From positions 20,170,676 to 20,234,675 of the forward strand of contig NC_135550.1 in assembly GCF_964340395.1 (NCBI RefSeq): DNA of 64,000 bases. The letters run 5' to 3'. Origin of the DNA: Glandiceps talaboti (lineage: Eukaryota; Hemichordata; Enteropneusta; Spengelidae). Numbering within the stretch: the first letter of the stretch is position 1; every line of letters begins with the position of its first letter. This document shows positions 1-12,417 of the stretch, piece after piece. The notes beneath the pieces were generated by a model. That model had not been told where the DNA came from and searched no databases. It saw only the letters and a program-made list of their open reading frames with translations. The position numbers and the translations under genes were made by a program.

Positions 1-278
1 CATCATCATTATCATCATCATCATCATCACCACATGTTGAGTTACTAAATGTTAGTTGTACATTTAATGGCAAACGTCTGATTAGGAATTATGAAGTTCA
101 AATATACATTGAAAATACAGAACTGTGGAAGTACAATACTACACAATGAACAATATATCAATTGGAAGCGTTTAAAAGTGAAACAATTCCAATCACATTT
201 CAAAAGACTTGTACATTACAAGTTACTTCCAGAATTATTACCACAATTCATTAAACTAACGTGCAGTATGTAATTCCC

Positions 279-705
279 AGTATATCGTCATATAAGCATA
301 CTATTACAGTGAATTTCACAATACTGTTCAGCTTTTGTTTGATACAGAAACCAACAAGAAACTGCATATACCACACTTCAACAGTAAGATTGCATTTTTT
401 TTTGCTACATTTAGTCTCCATGAAAGAAACCATTTAAATGTATTCCAACTCCATGCAGACATTCGGGTGCCAATGTTTTTCTTTAAGTATCAAACACTAG
501 ATGTCCATTGCGGTGTTCATTTGATGTCTGTATGGTGGCATGTGTAGTTCATTTCACAGACAAAATGTAGCAAGAAACTGTACTCATTCAATCTTGGTAT
601 CTTAAAGTGTAGCATGACGAGTTTCTGGTTGGTTTCTGCGTGGTTGTATCAAACAGGAAAGCTGAATGGTATTGTGAAATTTGCTGTACCATACCATGAT
701 ATACC
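279..705. mobile_element. Fold-back element with ~140-bp imperfect inverted arms
   Basis: The left arm (about 279-422) and right arm (about 556-705) are inverted copies. GAATTTCACAATACTGTTCA / TGTTTGATACA / GAAACCAACAAGAAACT on the left answer AGTTTCTGGTTGGTTTC / TGTATCAAACA / GCTGAATGGTATTGTGAAAT on the right, and GCTACATTTAGTCT answers the reverse complement of CAGACAAAATGTAGC. No open frame spans it. It is probably a non-autonomous DNA element. Confidence 0.65.
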
Positions 706-1698
706 ACCTCTCACAGCTAAGTAAAAAGAAATCACTGTCATCTCCATCAAATAAATAACTTTGTCATAAAATGAGGAACTGCCATCATTAAAACAATACA
801 TTGTCTGAAACCTATTAACTAATATGCTGAAAAGGCAAAAATATGATTTTTCATTTCTTTGATGCGTAGATTTCATCCTACAAAATTAGTTTACATTTAA
901 TACAGCAATCACACTTGAATGGTTCAGTAGATTTTAAAACTAAATTGGAACATAAATTAAAGATACTTGGAAGGGTGATACAATGTATTTCTGATTCACT
1001 CAATAAAAAAAGTGGCTGCATTAATCAAAATTGTAATAAAAATAACTTTTCTCCATATACCAAACTTTCCTTAATGCTTTGCATATCAAAGACACAGTAA
1101 CATTTTCTATTCACATGGGAAGGAAGGTGGAAAGGACGGTGCAATTTTTTCTTGAATTTAAGCTAACAAGACTTAAATAACATCTGGGTTTTTATTGTCT
1201 TGCATTTTTTGATATTTTGCTGATAAAAATGCAACACTTCAAAAACCTAGGATAACAATTACTGCAATATTTTCACTTGTAAAGTGTAAGTTTTGAAACC
1301 AAAACCAAAACTTAAAAATTATGATGTAAAATTTATCATATTTGCAAGAAAATAAAAACCCAAAATAGATCAGACGATAAATGCTTCATAATTTTTTTTT
1401 TTAACATTACGGTAAACAATCAAGGTTTACATCAATTCCCTTTAGAATTTACAAATACACTTTGTAAGGGATGTTTGCACAATGTCATACAAACTCAATA
1501 AACAAACTTTGTTTGTTCAGGGGTAGGGTGGATGGGGGTGCTAGTGTCATTCTAGCCAAATTTTGAAAACTTTCACACCTTCAATAATAACAGGTTTTGT
1601 ATTTACTACTGAGATGTTGATAAGTTGATTAAAATTTACTTCTAATGTGAGATATGGTGCTGGGTTTCCAGTAGTACTTTAATGTGTTTACCATCATG

Positions 1699-1703
<5 letters not shown>

Positions 1704-1736
<33 letters not shown>
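1704..1736 (+). repeat. (CA)n microsatellite
   Basis: About 16 CA units. Confidence 0.95.
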
Positions 1737-1738
<2 letters not shown>

Positions 1739-2594
1739 CAATTTTCATTATGGTTTACATCATATATAAATGTGTCGATGTCATATTTCTGAACATTCGT
1801 TTAAGGCTGGGGGAGGGTTTTTTATTGAGCTTGTGTGATATCGTGCCTAAGTAAATGCTTTTTTCTGGTACAAATAATTGCAAAAAATCTGATAATGTTG
1901 ATCAATTAAACCAAATCACAATTTATGAAGTACACCAACTGCATGCATTTATAATTTCTACTATTATGAGTACTAATATTAGACATTATGACAGACAATA
2001 TTTATTAATATCCATGCAATAGCTATTACATCGGTGGTAACACAGTTAAGATCAAGGTATTTGATATGGTATTGTAAAGGCAATGGTCTAAGTTACTTCA
2101 TTTTTACCATCATTGTGAGTTGTAATATCGAGAAATGATAAAATCCCATGATTTCAAGTTGACAAGAGAACTATTGACAGGATTGATGGTGAATAAAACA
2201 CTGTTTAGGAATGAGATGAAGAGATTAACTGATAAGAAAGATGATTATTTTTCTTGAGAGCCAACTTTTTTGATCAAGGTTAAGCGTTAAATGGTACAAA
2301 TATTTAGCTTTACTGACTAGTCAATCCTTACAGGATTATAGATTAAAATTAGTTTAGGATTAGGATTAAAATTCAGACATGAAAAACAGTTATCTGGTAG
2401 AATTACAGAAAAAGTTGGTCCTGAAATAATGATCCCATGTAATCCTTACGGCTCAACTGATAAGATAAGAGGAATCCAAGACCATTGGATTCAAACAGTG
2501 GGATTCAATTAAAGAGACATGGAAGATATAAAATGGAGACTTCTGATAAACAAACCTTGAGATTTTACCATTTCTTTTCAACATATAACTCATT

Positions 2595-2762
2595 TTAAAT
2601 CACACCAGGTGATTGTTCACTTTGCGTTATTACTGCTCTATCACTTGTTGTGCCTTGAGAAGATAACTCCTTGGTGGGCTGTCTTCTTCTTGCTAACACA
2701 CACCTTGTTATGGTAAGGGCAACCATTGTACCAAAGATCAGAAATGATACCCAACACGTGAT
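2595..2762 (-). CDS. TMEM179B: TMEM179B alternative terminal exon 5b
   Basis: This 56-codon phase-0 exon follows a ttcaacctag acceptor 0.9 kb beyond exon 5a. It reads ITCWVSFLIFGTMVALTI, then a basic RRR-containing tail ending SPGVI before TAA. It shares the (S/I)T(S/C)W(F/V)SFL(F/I)(W/F)G pattern with exon 5a but differs throughout the tail. It therefore looks like a duplicated, diverged last exon kept open by selection. Whether it is spliced directly to exon 4 cannot be seen from DNA alone. Confidence 0.65.
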   Translation of the reverse strand: MTCWVSFLIFGTMVALTITRCVLARRRQPTKELSSQGTTSDRAVITQSEQSPGVI

Positions 2763-5700
2763 CTAGGTTGAAAAAAATTATAACTAGCATTGTGATAAAT
2801 TTACCATTACACTATCATAATATAAAATACCCTCTCTATGTCACAGTTACTCTCAGCATTTTAGAGAAAGTTAAACACTAATCCACTGTATTTACTAACA
2901 ATATCTGTTAATTAGCCGATTATCACACATTCATATAATGATGTGAATATTATGACATATACAAAATGTCAAACCTTCAGTGTCATGGAGCAGGCCAAGG
3001 AGTAATATTCTAAATAAGTTTGGTAAATTACATTATCAAGGATAAAATGAATAAAAGCACTTGCTTTGCTGTAAATTTATTTTAGCTGAAAAATGTAGCT
3101 TTAAGAGAAGTTCATTGTTACTACAAATCTATCTGCATCAAGAAGGAAGACAAATCGTGCAAATAGTGGTGCCGTTTACTGGACTAAAAAGCTACTCATT
3201 TGATAGCTAAAATATAAAACTATTCAATGATTATTGAGAGTACATCTTTTTTTAAGCATCCTTCCATACTTTGAACTGTTACTCCATTTAGTTTATAAAA
3301 TACTGACAATAATTTAGGACTGTACATCTTTCCTATGCTAAAAATTAGGTAACTTAAAGAATCTTACTAAGACTTCAAGGGTTTCTGACATGGGGCATCA
3401 TACATGCATAGTATACATGTCAAATATAAACACAACCCCCTTGGTCTATCTAGTAAATAGGGCTAAGTAAATACAACACTCTGTCTGCATTATATCATAT
3501 ATGCCTATCTTATTCAAATTCTTCACTCATTATCAAGAAAGCAAGTGCATGGATCTCCAGCATTTCAGTGCTGTGTCCAACTAGCCACTTAACACTCAAT
3601 CAGACGGATCTAGTGGATAACAATGTTTCAATATGTTCAACTACATGCTACAAATTGATCAAGCTATTGTTAATTCTAATCAATCATGTTTGCACAGGCG
3701 GTGAAGGTGTTAACACTGGTTTTCTTTCTTCATCTGTGTGGTCTTCGGGAAGTCGGTTGTCACGTAAACGTTGGATGAAGCTCACGGCAAGTAATGCACC
3801 CCAGAAGAGAAATGAAAACCACGAAGTGCTCTGAAGGAAAGGCACAGGGAAATCAACACTTCGGGTCATGTTTGTTACGAAAAAATGACATAAAAATTGA
3901 ATGTTATATTACAAGTGATTCAGAATTACTATAATTTATTGATGGTAGCTATAATTACAGAACTTCTACAGGGAATGATAATGCATTTGCCATATGACTG
4001 ATAATAATGTAGATATTTTTTGTGATCATGAAACTAACATACAACCAATTAACTTTTATTATCACTATGATTTATATATTTGAAAGAACATCTAGGGGGA
4101 AACAAAGACTTTAAAGGATATAATAATAACAAGCAAGATGGTGCAAGCATATGGACTCAAACTGAGTACATCTCAATATCATAGCAATTTTACATTATAA
4201 GAGGTATTATCAGTAATGTCATACACAGACTATTTTATTACTATATAATGATGCTTTGCTAATATCCATACTTGGCAAATTATGATTGGCTAATATTGAT
4301 AGCTTACACATTATGATTGGCTAGTATCCATACTTGACACATTATGATTGGCTGATATCATTATCTTACACATTGTGATTGGCTAATATCCATACTTATT
4401 ACTTGTCACATTATGATTGGCTATTATCGATATCTTAAACACTGTGATTGGCTAATATCCATATCTTCAGGGATGTAAATTGCTAATTTTAAAAGTAGCC
4501 ATTCGAAAGTGAAAAGTAGGCAGTGATACATGTATCTACTAATGGGAGCCATGAATCTGCCAACAGATGGAAATAGCCTGGTTGAAAGGAAGAGTTTTTT
4601 GAACAAGTTCCCAAAATACTAACTGCAAAACACTGCCATTAAGTAGCTGATTGTTTTAGCCAGCTACCAGCTCTTATCTACATCCTTGTATTTTACACAT
4701 TATGATTGGCTAATATCCAAATTTTACACCTTATGATTGGCTAATATCCTGTCTTACACATTATGATTGGCTAATATCCCTCTTAAACATTATGATCTAC
4801 GCATATCTTACAGTAACACATTATCCAATGATACACTGTTACACATTATCCATAGATGATAAATTAATCTCTCTTCATTGAAATTTTGCCACTTTAATGG
4901 AGCATTCAATCATCATGTTTATGTCTCGTATCAGTGCTGTGAGCTACAACATCCTATGTAGCCAAGAATCTTAGCTACCAGGCATGAAAATGCTGTTCAC
5001 CCTGGCGAAAAGGGTTTAAACACCATAATCAAGTTGATAGCCACATTTTCAAACTACATCTTTTGTGACTCAACTACAACTAACAGCTATCAAATTTGAC
5101 CCTGACCATTTGTCACAGTTGTCAGTGGGAAGGATAAACTACAAGTAAGCCATTTCATTTTGACTTTTATAAACAAAACTTTCTCTCTTAAAAATCTTAC
5201 ATGAATTTATGTATTTCCAGATATCTAACCATACCATTCAACATAATGCATGTCTCCAACAAAACTCATATTTTTAGGTCCTCTTTCTTTCAGTAATATT
5301 TCATTTTGCAACTATGTTATTTTCTCTCTTGCTGAACTTTATGTATGGAAGGGGGGGGGGGGACCTTGGGGCTCATACTGGTATTCTTCTCTTTACAAAA
5401 ATGCACATGTAGTTAATGTTCAATGTCTGGTAAATGATAATCTTAGCGGACAGTCCTGGTATGTACTAGTCATGGCAGTTATAAGCAAAAGCTAAACAGG
5501 AGCATAACTACAAAATCATTACTTGCACTGTACAAAGATATGTTTCATCATTAACTTTTCCCCTTTTTTAAAAGTTGATATGTATGTATCATGAATGGAA
5601 ATCTACTGTGAATGTGTTATCATCATGCAACATTTGAACACACCACAATAATACAGATATAAATGAAAACATCACACTGGAAAAGAAGATTCAATCTACT

Positions 5701-8700
5701 AATGAAAGTTAGGTGTCATTATGATATGGCATTGGTGGGAAGCATATTAACTAGAGGTGTGCACCTTTATTTCCTGGATATCTGGAACTACAATGACGAC
5801 TATTCTAGGATAGCGAAATTGTTACTTTTACAATACTCTGGGATGTGCATAACCTAAGCTTGTTGCTTGTGTACATTAAGTCTAATACATATGTCACAGA
5901 TATTCATAACTTTAATCTAATGGATTCTCAAATATCAAATTAGTATCAAAATCAGGCTACATCCGCAGTTTTAGAAGGTTCTGTTAGTTAGGGTAACCCT
6001 TTGAATTTCTATGTTTCTCGACATACTGCCTTAGAAATGATGAGTTGGTCAGTCAGTTAATTCATTTTGTGTTTTCACTTTGGTGATGCTGTCAACTCAT
6101 AATATACTTTTAAAAAGTCAACACGCTTTAGAAATTACAATTAAAGACAGAATGAAACTCTGATGTATTCAAATGGACAGTATCAAATTTCAGGAATAAA
6201 TGATAATTTTCGCCCAGGATACATGCATGGGGTTGCCATCTTACCATCAGTGAAATTGTGACTGTTTTTCTGATCTGCAGTCATAAAGGGCAGTATTTAA
6301 AAGAGTATTTAAAAGAAACTGACCAGGTTTCATAAAAGAAAAGTGACATCTGGGTCACGAGAAACATACAAATATAGGATCATAGATGAGAATCTTAAGT
6401 GATGGGTGTCTACTCTTCATATGACATGATTTTTAAAAAGAAAATTTTGATACAACTCCACATCATCCTAACCTTGAAAAGATAGATGAAACACATGCTA
6501 ACTGAAATCTACTCTTTCGTGAAATGTCATATAAAACTATGCAGATTTACTGTTATTGGAGAATTTTCACATAAACTATTCTCAAATCTGTTAATGAATG
6601 ATTCATTCATGCATCATTGCCAACATATTGTCAATAACTACACTAAAATCTACCACTATCAATTGATACCATATTGTAAATACTAACTTTCGTCTCATTT
6701 CCCCGTTTACTCGTAAGATGGCAAGTTGTTGATACCGCAACAATGAGTGAAAGATGTACTTTTTTCCCAAAAGATATGACTAACAACCAATGCTTACTGT
6801 TGTCTAATAGTTTGGCAAAACAGTTTGATAAAACATTGGCTGTTTGATAGTAGGAGACAAGACAGATAGTATTTACAAATTGATACAGTCTGAATACAAC
6901 TAATTCTCACCTCTGCAGTTTTCAGATAATCATAAAAGTTTGATCCATCAATATGACCATGTGCAGGGATTAGATTCCAGTTCTGATGCTGACCATCTCG
7001 GCAACTAGTGGTAACAATGTCATAAACTTTATTGTGAGTGAGATGCTGCTATGTGAAATATAAGACGTGATAACTATACAAATGGGTACTTACAGAATTA
7101 CAAAAACCTACAACTTCACAAATTTGGTTTGGTTTGATGTTGTATCAAATGGGGTCTTCAAAACTAGTTAAAGTGGCCATATGGATGAGGCGTGGATTTT
7201 TATTTTGGATTAATTCCAAACAACTTTACGAAACAACATTGAAAAATGTGTAAAATATCTGTTTACAAATCACACCCTGTATGTGTGTACAGTAACAAAC
7301 TGTTTCCACATTCTTTAGTTCAACTTACCTGTGAATATTGGTACTTTCTGTCACAGCATCACACCATTGCAAGAATCCAACACTCACTACACATGCTTGG
7401 ATGAATATGACAATAGTAAATCCACCATTGACCAGAAGGCTTGGTACAATCCACATGTTTCTGTAAGCAAACATTATCCATCAAATTTGTTTTTGCATCA
7501 TTTTGTCAAGGATAAAGTACAACATGTACTGTTGCTATGAAGATAGAGGAAACAGTGGCTCTCTTTTGGATCAGAAACTAAATGCTTGAGTGAAAGGTTA
7601 ATTGCCACTGCACCAAGAAACATTTTGTGGCAACTGCATGGAAATGAATCACTCATATAACTACACCTACATTATAATAGACAACTATTGCATGGCCATG
7701 AGTGCTTGATGGCAATTATTATCCTTTGGAACCTACTAGCTATTTCCAAAAGGCCAATTATGTTGCAGTCTGCAGTCATTAGAGGGAATAATTAGTACCT
7801 GGGGACTGAATACAGACATGTACATTGTTATAATAGCTGTTTTGTAACACATTATACATTCAAATGTTACACTATATTGAAATATAATTATAGAAATATT
7901 TCATGATATTCCTGTTAGTGTGAGCTGTTATGCAGATATCAACCTTATTTTAGTTTGTCAGATGGAATCATACATTTTTTTTAATTCTTTACTTGCATTA
8001 CAAAATGAAGAAAGTAAATTAATATGCCCTTGTTTTACTCAAAATCTAAGTTATTGCTCAGACCACTTTTCTATAGTGGTCTGAGGTTAATGTAGTACTT
8101 CTTCATAAGCTGAATAATAATCGTTTCCATTGGTATACATAAGCAGGATATTAACTTACTTATTATATTACTTGTTTTCTTTGATACATTAGTGATCAGA
8201 AGTGAGATAACTTATTGTTTTCGTTGTGCTATACTAGTGATCAGTAGCAGGATAGTAAGTGATCTTCCTTTGTTTTTCTTTATAAAGTCTCGTGATCATA
8301 AGAAACACAACTTACTTATTTTCTTTCTTCAACAGTACATAAATGTGGTATATTGCATTCACCAATGCAAACAGTGCAGCAACCACTTGAACACCAACAC
8401 AGAAGTTACACGATGTTGCAGCCCCATAACTTTTAATGACAGGCTTTGTATCATTGACCCAATTAATATCTCCATACAAAGGACAGCCATTGAAATTATC
8501 CTGCAAGTAGAACATAATTTATAATATCGTCATTTTTATTTCCATTCATTGAGCTCTCTGTGGTTAATACTTTAAAATCCAGCTATGATATCTATGTGAC
8601 CTACACCTGACAGATTTGTCTTTGTGTACACTTCTGTATTTACTCAAAGTGTCACAATGGTGAATCTGAAGTTTCAGACTATGTGTATCAAGTGAACAAC

Positions 8701-9734
8701 AACAAATTATAACTGACCTGCAGTGACCAGGCCACTTGTAATTTGTTGCTGTTGATTTACAGCAATAAATAAGTACAATTATTTCTGAGGACCCCTATAT
8801 ATAAAAGTCAAACTGTCAGGTTTTTCACAGAGTGAGTCAAAAAGTGACACAACGAAATCCCAACAGTGCAGTAGTATAACCTTGTCACTCACTGTCAATC
8901 CTGTTTTTCCCAAATAAAAATTTACAAATACCCTCTGGTAGAAAGACGATTAACATATAAAATTGAATAGAATGGTTGAATATACAGTGAGGATTGTATA
9001 TTTCAAACATATGCCTGGAATCTTACAAATGTGATCCCTTGGCAAGAAGGCTAGACTTCAATAGTTAAATCACTTGACATGTTCATCACTATGGACAGGG
9101 GACAGGGCAAGACAACGGAAGCTGTTCGTATTCAGTCTGTCAACCGTTTATTTTGTTGTTTAGTAATGCATATTTCATGATTCAGACTTGTTTGGTTTTA
9201 TTGTCAGAATTCGTCCTACATATCCGAATATACAATGGGGATCATTGTTTGCTTTCGTTGACATGGTGCGAGTAAGTCATGTACATTGTGTGCATGCTCT
9301 GTACGTACGTTTTACATATACTGTATGGTGTATAGAGCATGTCAATAGGAAGTGCATGTGATGGGGGCGTGTCAATATGAAGATGAAATATATTTTCAAC
9401 GGCAAAACAAGAGAAAACATACTTTAACATATTTTAGGTGTGACTACTGTGCATCTTTAGGGCCACCTCTCATAAAATATTGTGAATCACTGGCCCCATT
9501 GTATCATAGCATGCATGCAGCAAACGTAAGGTCACGTCATCTCGTTTCAAGTTGCACGTCAGCCATGAAAGGCGAGTTTTTTGTATCTCTTTCGGTCGTA
9601 AACGTTGGTTACATAATATCACAAATAGTACTTACTCTTGTAACTCCAACTGTTATTGCTGCTATAAATCCTGTTAGCGACGCTCCAAATAGTAACGCTG
9701 TTTCAACTAAGAGAAAAATGTGTATCTCCGCCAT
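2595..9734 (-). CDS. TMEM179B: TMEM179B orthologue, four-pass membrane protein with two alternative last exons
   Basis: Coding exons on the minus strand: 9734-9636, 8500-8316, 7460-7329, 7004-6911, then either 3830-3684 (exon 5a) or 2762-2595 (exon 5b). All junctions are GT-AG, with phases 0, 2, 2, 0. The product is 218 aa with 5a or 225 aa with 5b; human TMEM179B is 219 aa. Exon 1 gives TM1 (about residues 5-30). Exon 2 carries the family marks CPLYG and TSCNF, a possible N-glycosylation site (NDT), and TM2. Exon 3 holds TM3, followed by QWCDAVTE. Exon 4 begins at the conserved SC of the second loop, and its acceptor was chosen to keep that frame. The last exon opens with (S/C)WxSFL and forms TM4. 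Family function is poorly known. The start ATG lies inside a YY1-like CCGCCATTTTG. It lies downstream of TMEM179 in the same orientation. The gene identity is firm; use of both last exons is inferred. Confidence 0.9.
3684..3830 (-). CDS. TMEM179B: TMEM179B terminal exon 5a
   Basis: This is a 49-codon phase-0 exon entered at a ctttccttcag acceptor, following exon 4 (6911-7004). It reads STSWFSFLFWGALLAV, which is TM4, then a charged tail rich in D/E and proline that ends VQT before TGA. It aligns with the human TMEM179B stretch after NAE (TSSWVNLVLW). A minus-strand AATAAA lies at 3081-3076, so this exon could have its own polyadenylation site upstream of exon 5b. Confidence 0.85.
   Translation of the reverse strand, partial: STSWFSFLFWGALLAVSFIQRLRDNRLPEDHTDEERKPVLTPSPPVQT
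4275..4795 (+). repeat. ~30-36-bp tandem repeat with a CCAAT-type core, TMEM179B last intron
   Basis: About ten units have the form ACA(C/T)TATGATTGGCTAATATC plus a variable spacer: six at 4275-4465, and four more at 4690-4795 after about 220 bp of unrelated sequence. Each unit holds ATTGG, the complement of CCAAT. Confidence 0.85.
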
Positions 9735-9738
9735 TTTG
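9726..9738 (-). promoter_or_regulatory. YY1-like site overlapping the TMEM179B start codon
   Basis: CCGCCATTTTGG on the plus strand matches the YY1 consensus (CCGCCATNTTG), and the CAT is the complement of the start ATG. YY1 sites over start regions are common in vertebrate housekeeping promoters; binding here is inferred. Confidence 0.45.
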
Positions 9739-12417
9739 GGTGTAAAAAGACTTTCGTTTGCTACTGTTAAAATTGCGCCCTCATGGTAGAGAAAATGGAA
9801 AGTGACAGTGGGGTGTGTTCTTGATGACTCATGGGGGTGGGGGGGGGGGATTGTAACGAGATTAGGGACAAGTATTTCAGCTGTAAGGACAGTCGTAAGA
9901 AAATACTGGCTCTTCTCTCCTTATTTTTACACTCTTTTTCCCGTTGGGTACTGATGCAACAATCACTCAAGGCATGCACAAGTGTTTTTACTTGACTCAA
10001 TAAATTACAACCTTTGATACTCAAATGTCTTGAAATAACTATTAAAAGTCAGTAGAACTTTTACGTAAAATATTTTTATTGATAAAATTATTGATGACAG
10101 CAACATATTAGGTAAATGTCACGGTGTGCATTAATTAACATTGCCAAGATCAAAAGTGAAATGAACACAGCCTCAATAGTTCATTACTATATTCAAAATG
10201 TGCGCAAAACATGAATACATCAACCTTTTAAAGTAAAAAAAAGCAAACCCTTGATATAAAAAATAACTTATTTACAGTTAGATTCTATATAATAAGAATA
10301 CAAACACTACATTCTACAAGCCTCTTGCGTCTGAATAAATAAAGCAAAATATAAAGTTTGAATACAGTAAAGCTATAGATAACTGTCATAATACTGCGTA
10401 ATAAAGGCACTTAAGAATGGAAGACAAGAATGTCAGGAAAACGAAGACAAGATATCGATATAGCTGCCAAATATCATAACAGACTTCAGGTAATATTGGG
10501 TGATTCCTTATCGGTTTATAAGAAAAGAAGCAATGCAAAGGCACTTGATGTACATCACCATCTTATGGTGGAAGTATCAAACAAAACAGTAAAAACTATA
10601 AAGTATCAAGAAGTGGCAACTTAAATCATGTGAAAAGACCACAAATTGATAATCATAACTATATTTTACTCTAAAAACTTGCAAACTGACCGTACCATAT
10701 ACATAGCATGTGAATAAATGAAAATGTAAATTGACTTTAACCATATACTTGATAATGAATTTCAATGAAAGCCATACTGTTTAATGCATGCTAGTCTTAA
10801 ATGTCACATAGTTTAATTGCAGTACATAAGCAACAGCCTCCTTGTCAAATATATTGTCCAAATATTTTCTTATCTATACCTAGTATATTAATATCATTCA
10901 TGTTGTATAATAGTGGTGGGATTTGATATATGTATCAATGTCGCAACCTGTATTACTTAACAATGCAGTATTTCTCACTACTTTATGTCACTGCTATCAG
11001 TAAACAAGTTTCAAAGTTACCCACTGTGGACCAGTTTCGAACAATAATTAAAATTAGACAAAAATACTTTTCATTTAAGCTGTCTAAAGACAAAGTACAC
11101 ATTTGATATGTTCACAATAAGATGTATTGATATTTGGTCCTCTCAATGATCAATGAATATATAATGAAAGAGTAAAAGTCTTGACCGGGGTAATATCTGT
11201 CAGAATAGAATATAGTTTATAGTTTTAATCAAAACAGGAGGGATGAAACAGTGTGATATTTGTAATATAGCTTATGCCTCTAAATCCTTTTTCAGATGTG
11301 ACACTTTTAAATTGTTCCAATTGGATTCCAGGCTAAAAATGCTATTGCAGATATGGAGAACTAAAGGTGAATTTTTTCTATGCCTCCATATACCACATGA
11401 TTTTGTACTGTGCATATAACGTTGAAGTGATGATTATGAAACAAACCCACTGTACATTCAAAAGCCTACTCTTTATGACTTCTACAACTCATATTCACTC
11501 ACAACCGTAACAAATTAGCCAAGGTACTGTAAATTTAAATTACATTGACAAAAAGTTGCTTGCAAACTATCAAAGTTTTCATCTTTATCATTCAGCGTCA
11601 GGTACTTGTAGTTATAATACTAAGGAAGACAATTTTGATCATACTTTCTTTTCTTTTATAACTCTTTCAGCTTCAGTTATCATGTACTGCCCGCACAATG
11701 ACTTATAGAGCAATGCCATAAAACTCTCTCATGTGTTCTAAGTATTGCTAGCACATGACCAAAAATTACCAATGCATACATAAAATAAAGTTAACCTATA
11801 ACAGTTCATACTAGTACTCTGTATATAGTATAGTCCCATGACTCTTATATATAATATACAATTGAAATGTAAATCAAATTTAGGATTCTGTTCTTTTGTT
11901 TTATTTATGGTACTATAAATTTTGAAACAAAGATACATCATTATTTCTCCTCCCAAATCACACCAAAATTGTTGTTATATAATAATTAATAACCATATTC
12001 CTGCTTGATTTTAAACATGAGGTCAAACTTTACCCACATCCAGCGTTTTTGCTATGGTTGGTAAGTAGGTACAATCTACCCAAGTTCTCTGACCACTTTA
12101 CTGTGGTTTCCACACAAAGTACAATAAAATGTATGGCCAGTGTTTGTATGCCAGTTTCTCCAGACCCCCCCCCCCCCCTTTTTTATCATGGTTCCCAAAC
12201 CTTAGTACAAACACTGCCATTAGTACATAACAGCCAAATCAAATAGAAAGTTTGTTTTTCTAAATCACCTTTGTCATTAATGCTACTATATTTTTTATTC
12301 AATTCAAAGATATTTTGATACCCACACGTGACATCATTGATTTTTAACTATTTCAAAAAAATGAAAAAAATGTTGGACTTTGCAGGAATGGCTGGTACTC
12401 AGGACAGGATCAAACTT
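9735..12417. other. TMEM179 3' UTR and TMEM179B promoter region
   Basis: No coding exon was recognised. Minus-strand AATAAA signals at 11905-11900 and 10080-10075 are candidate TMEM179 3' ends, leaving about 340 bp for the TMEM179B promoter. A G5-T-G11 tract (9833-9849) lies about 100 bp upstream of the TMEM179B start. Confidence 0.55.

Larger units (their letters stand above)
1..2594. other. Left-edge non-coding region downstream of TMEM179B
   Basis: No coding exon was recognised. It contains a (CAT)n run at 1-33, a long imperfect inverted repeat at 279-705, a (CA)n run at about 1704-1736, and probable TMEM179B 3' UTR, with minus-strand AATAAA near 1196-1191 among other candidates. Confidence 0.55.

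Noticed and set aside
9352-9789. 145-codon open frame on the plus strand
   Set aside because: It runs antisense across TMEM179B exon 1 and its intron, with no recognisable domain.
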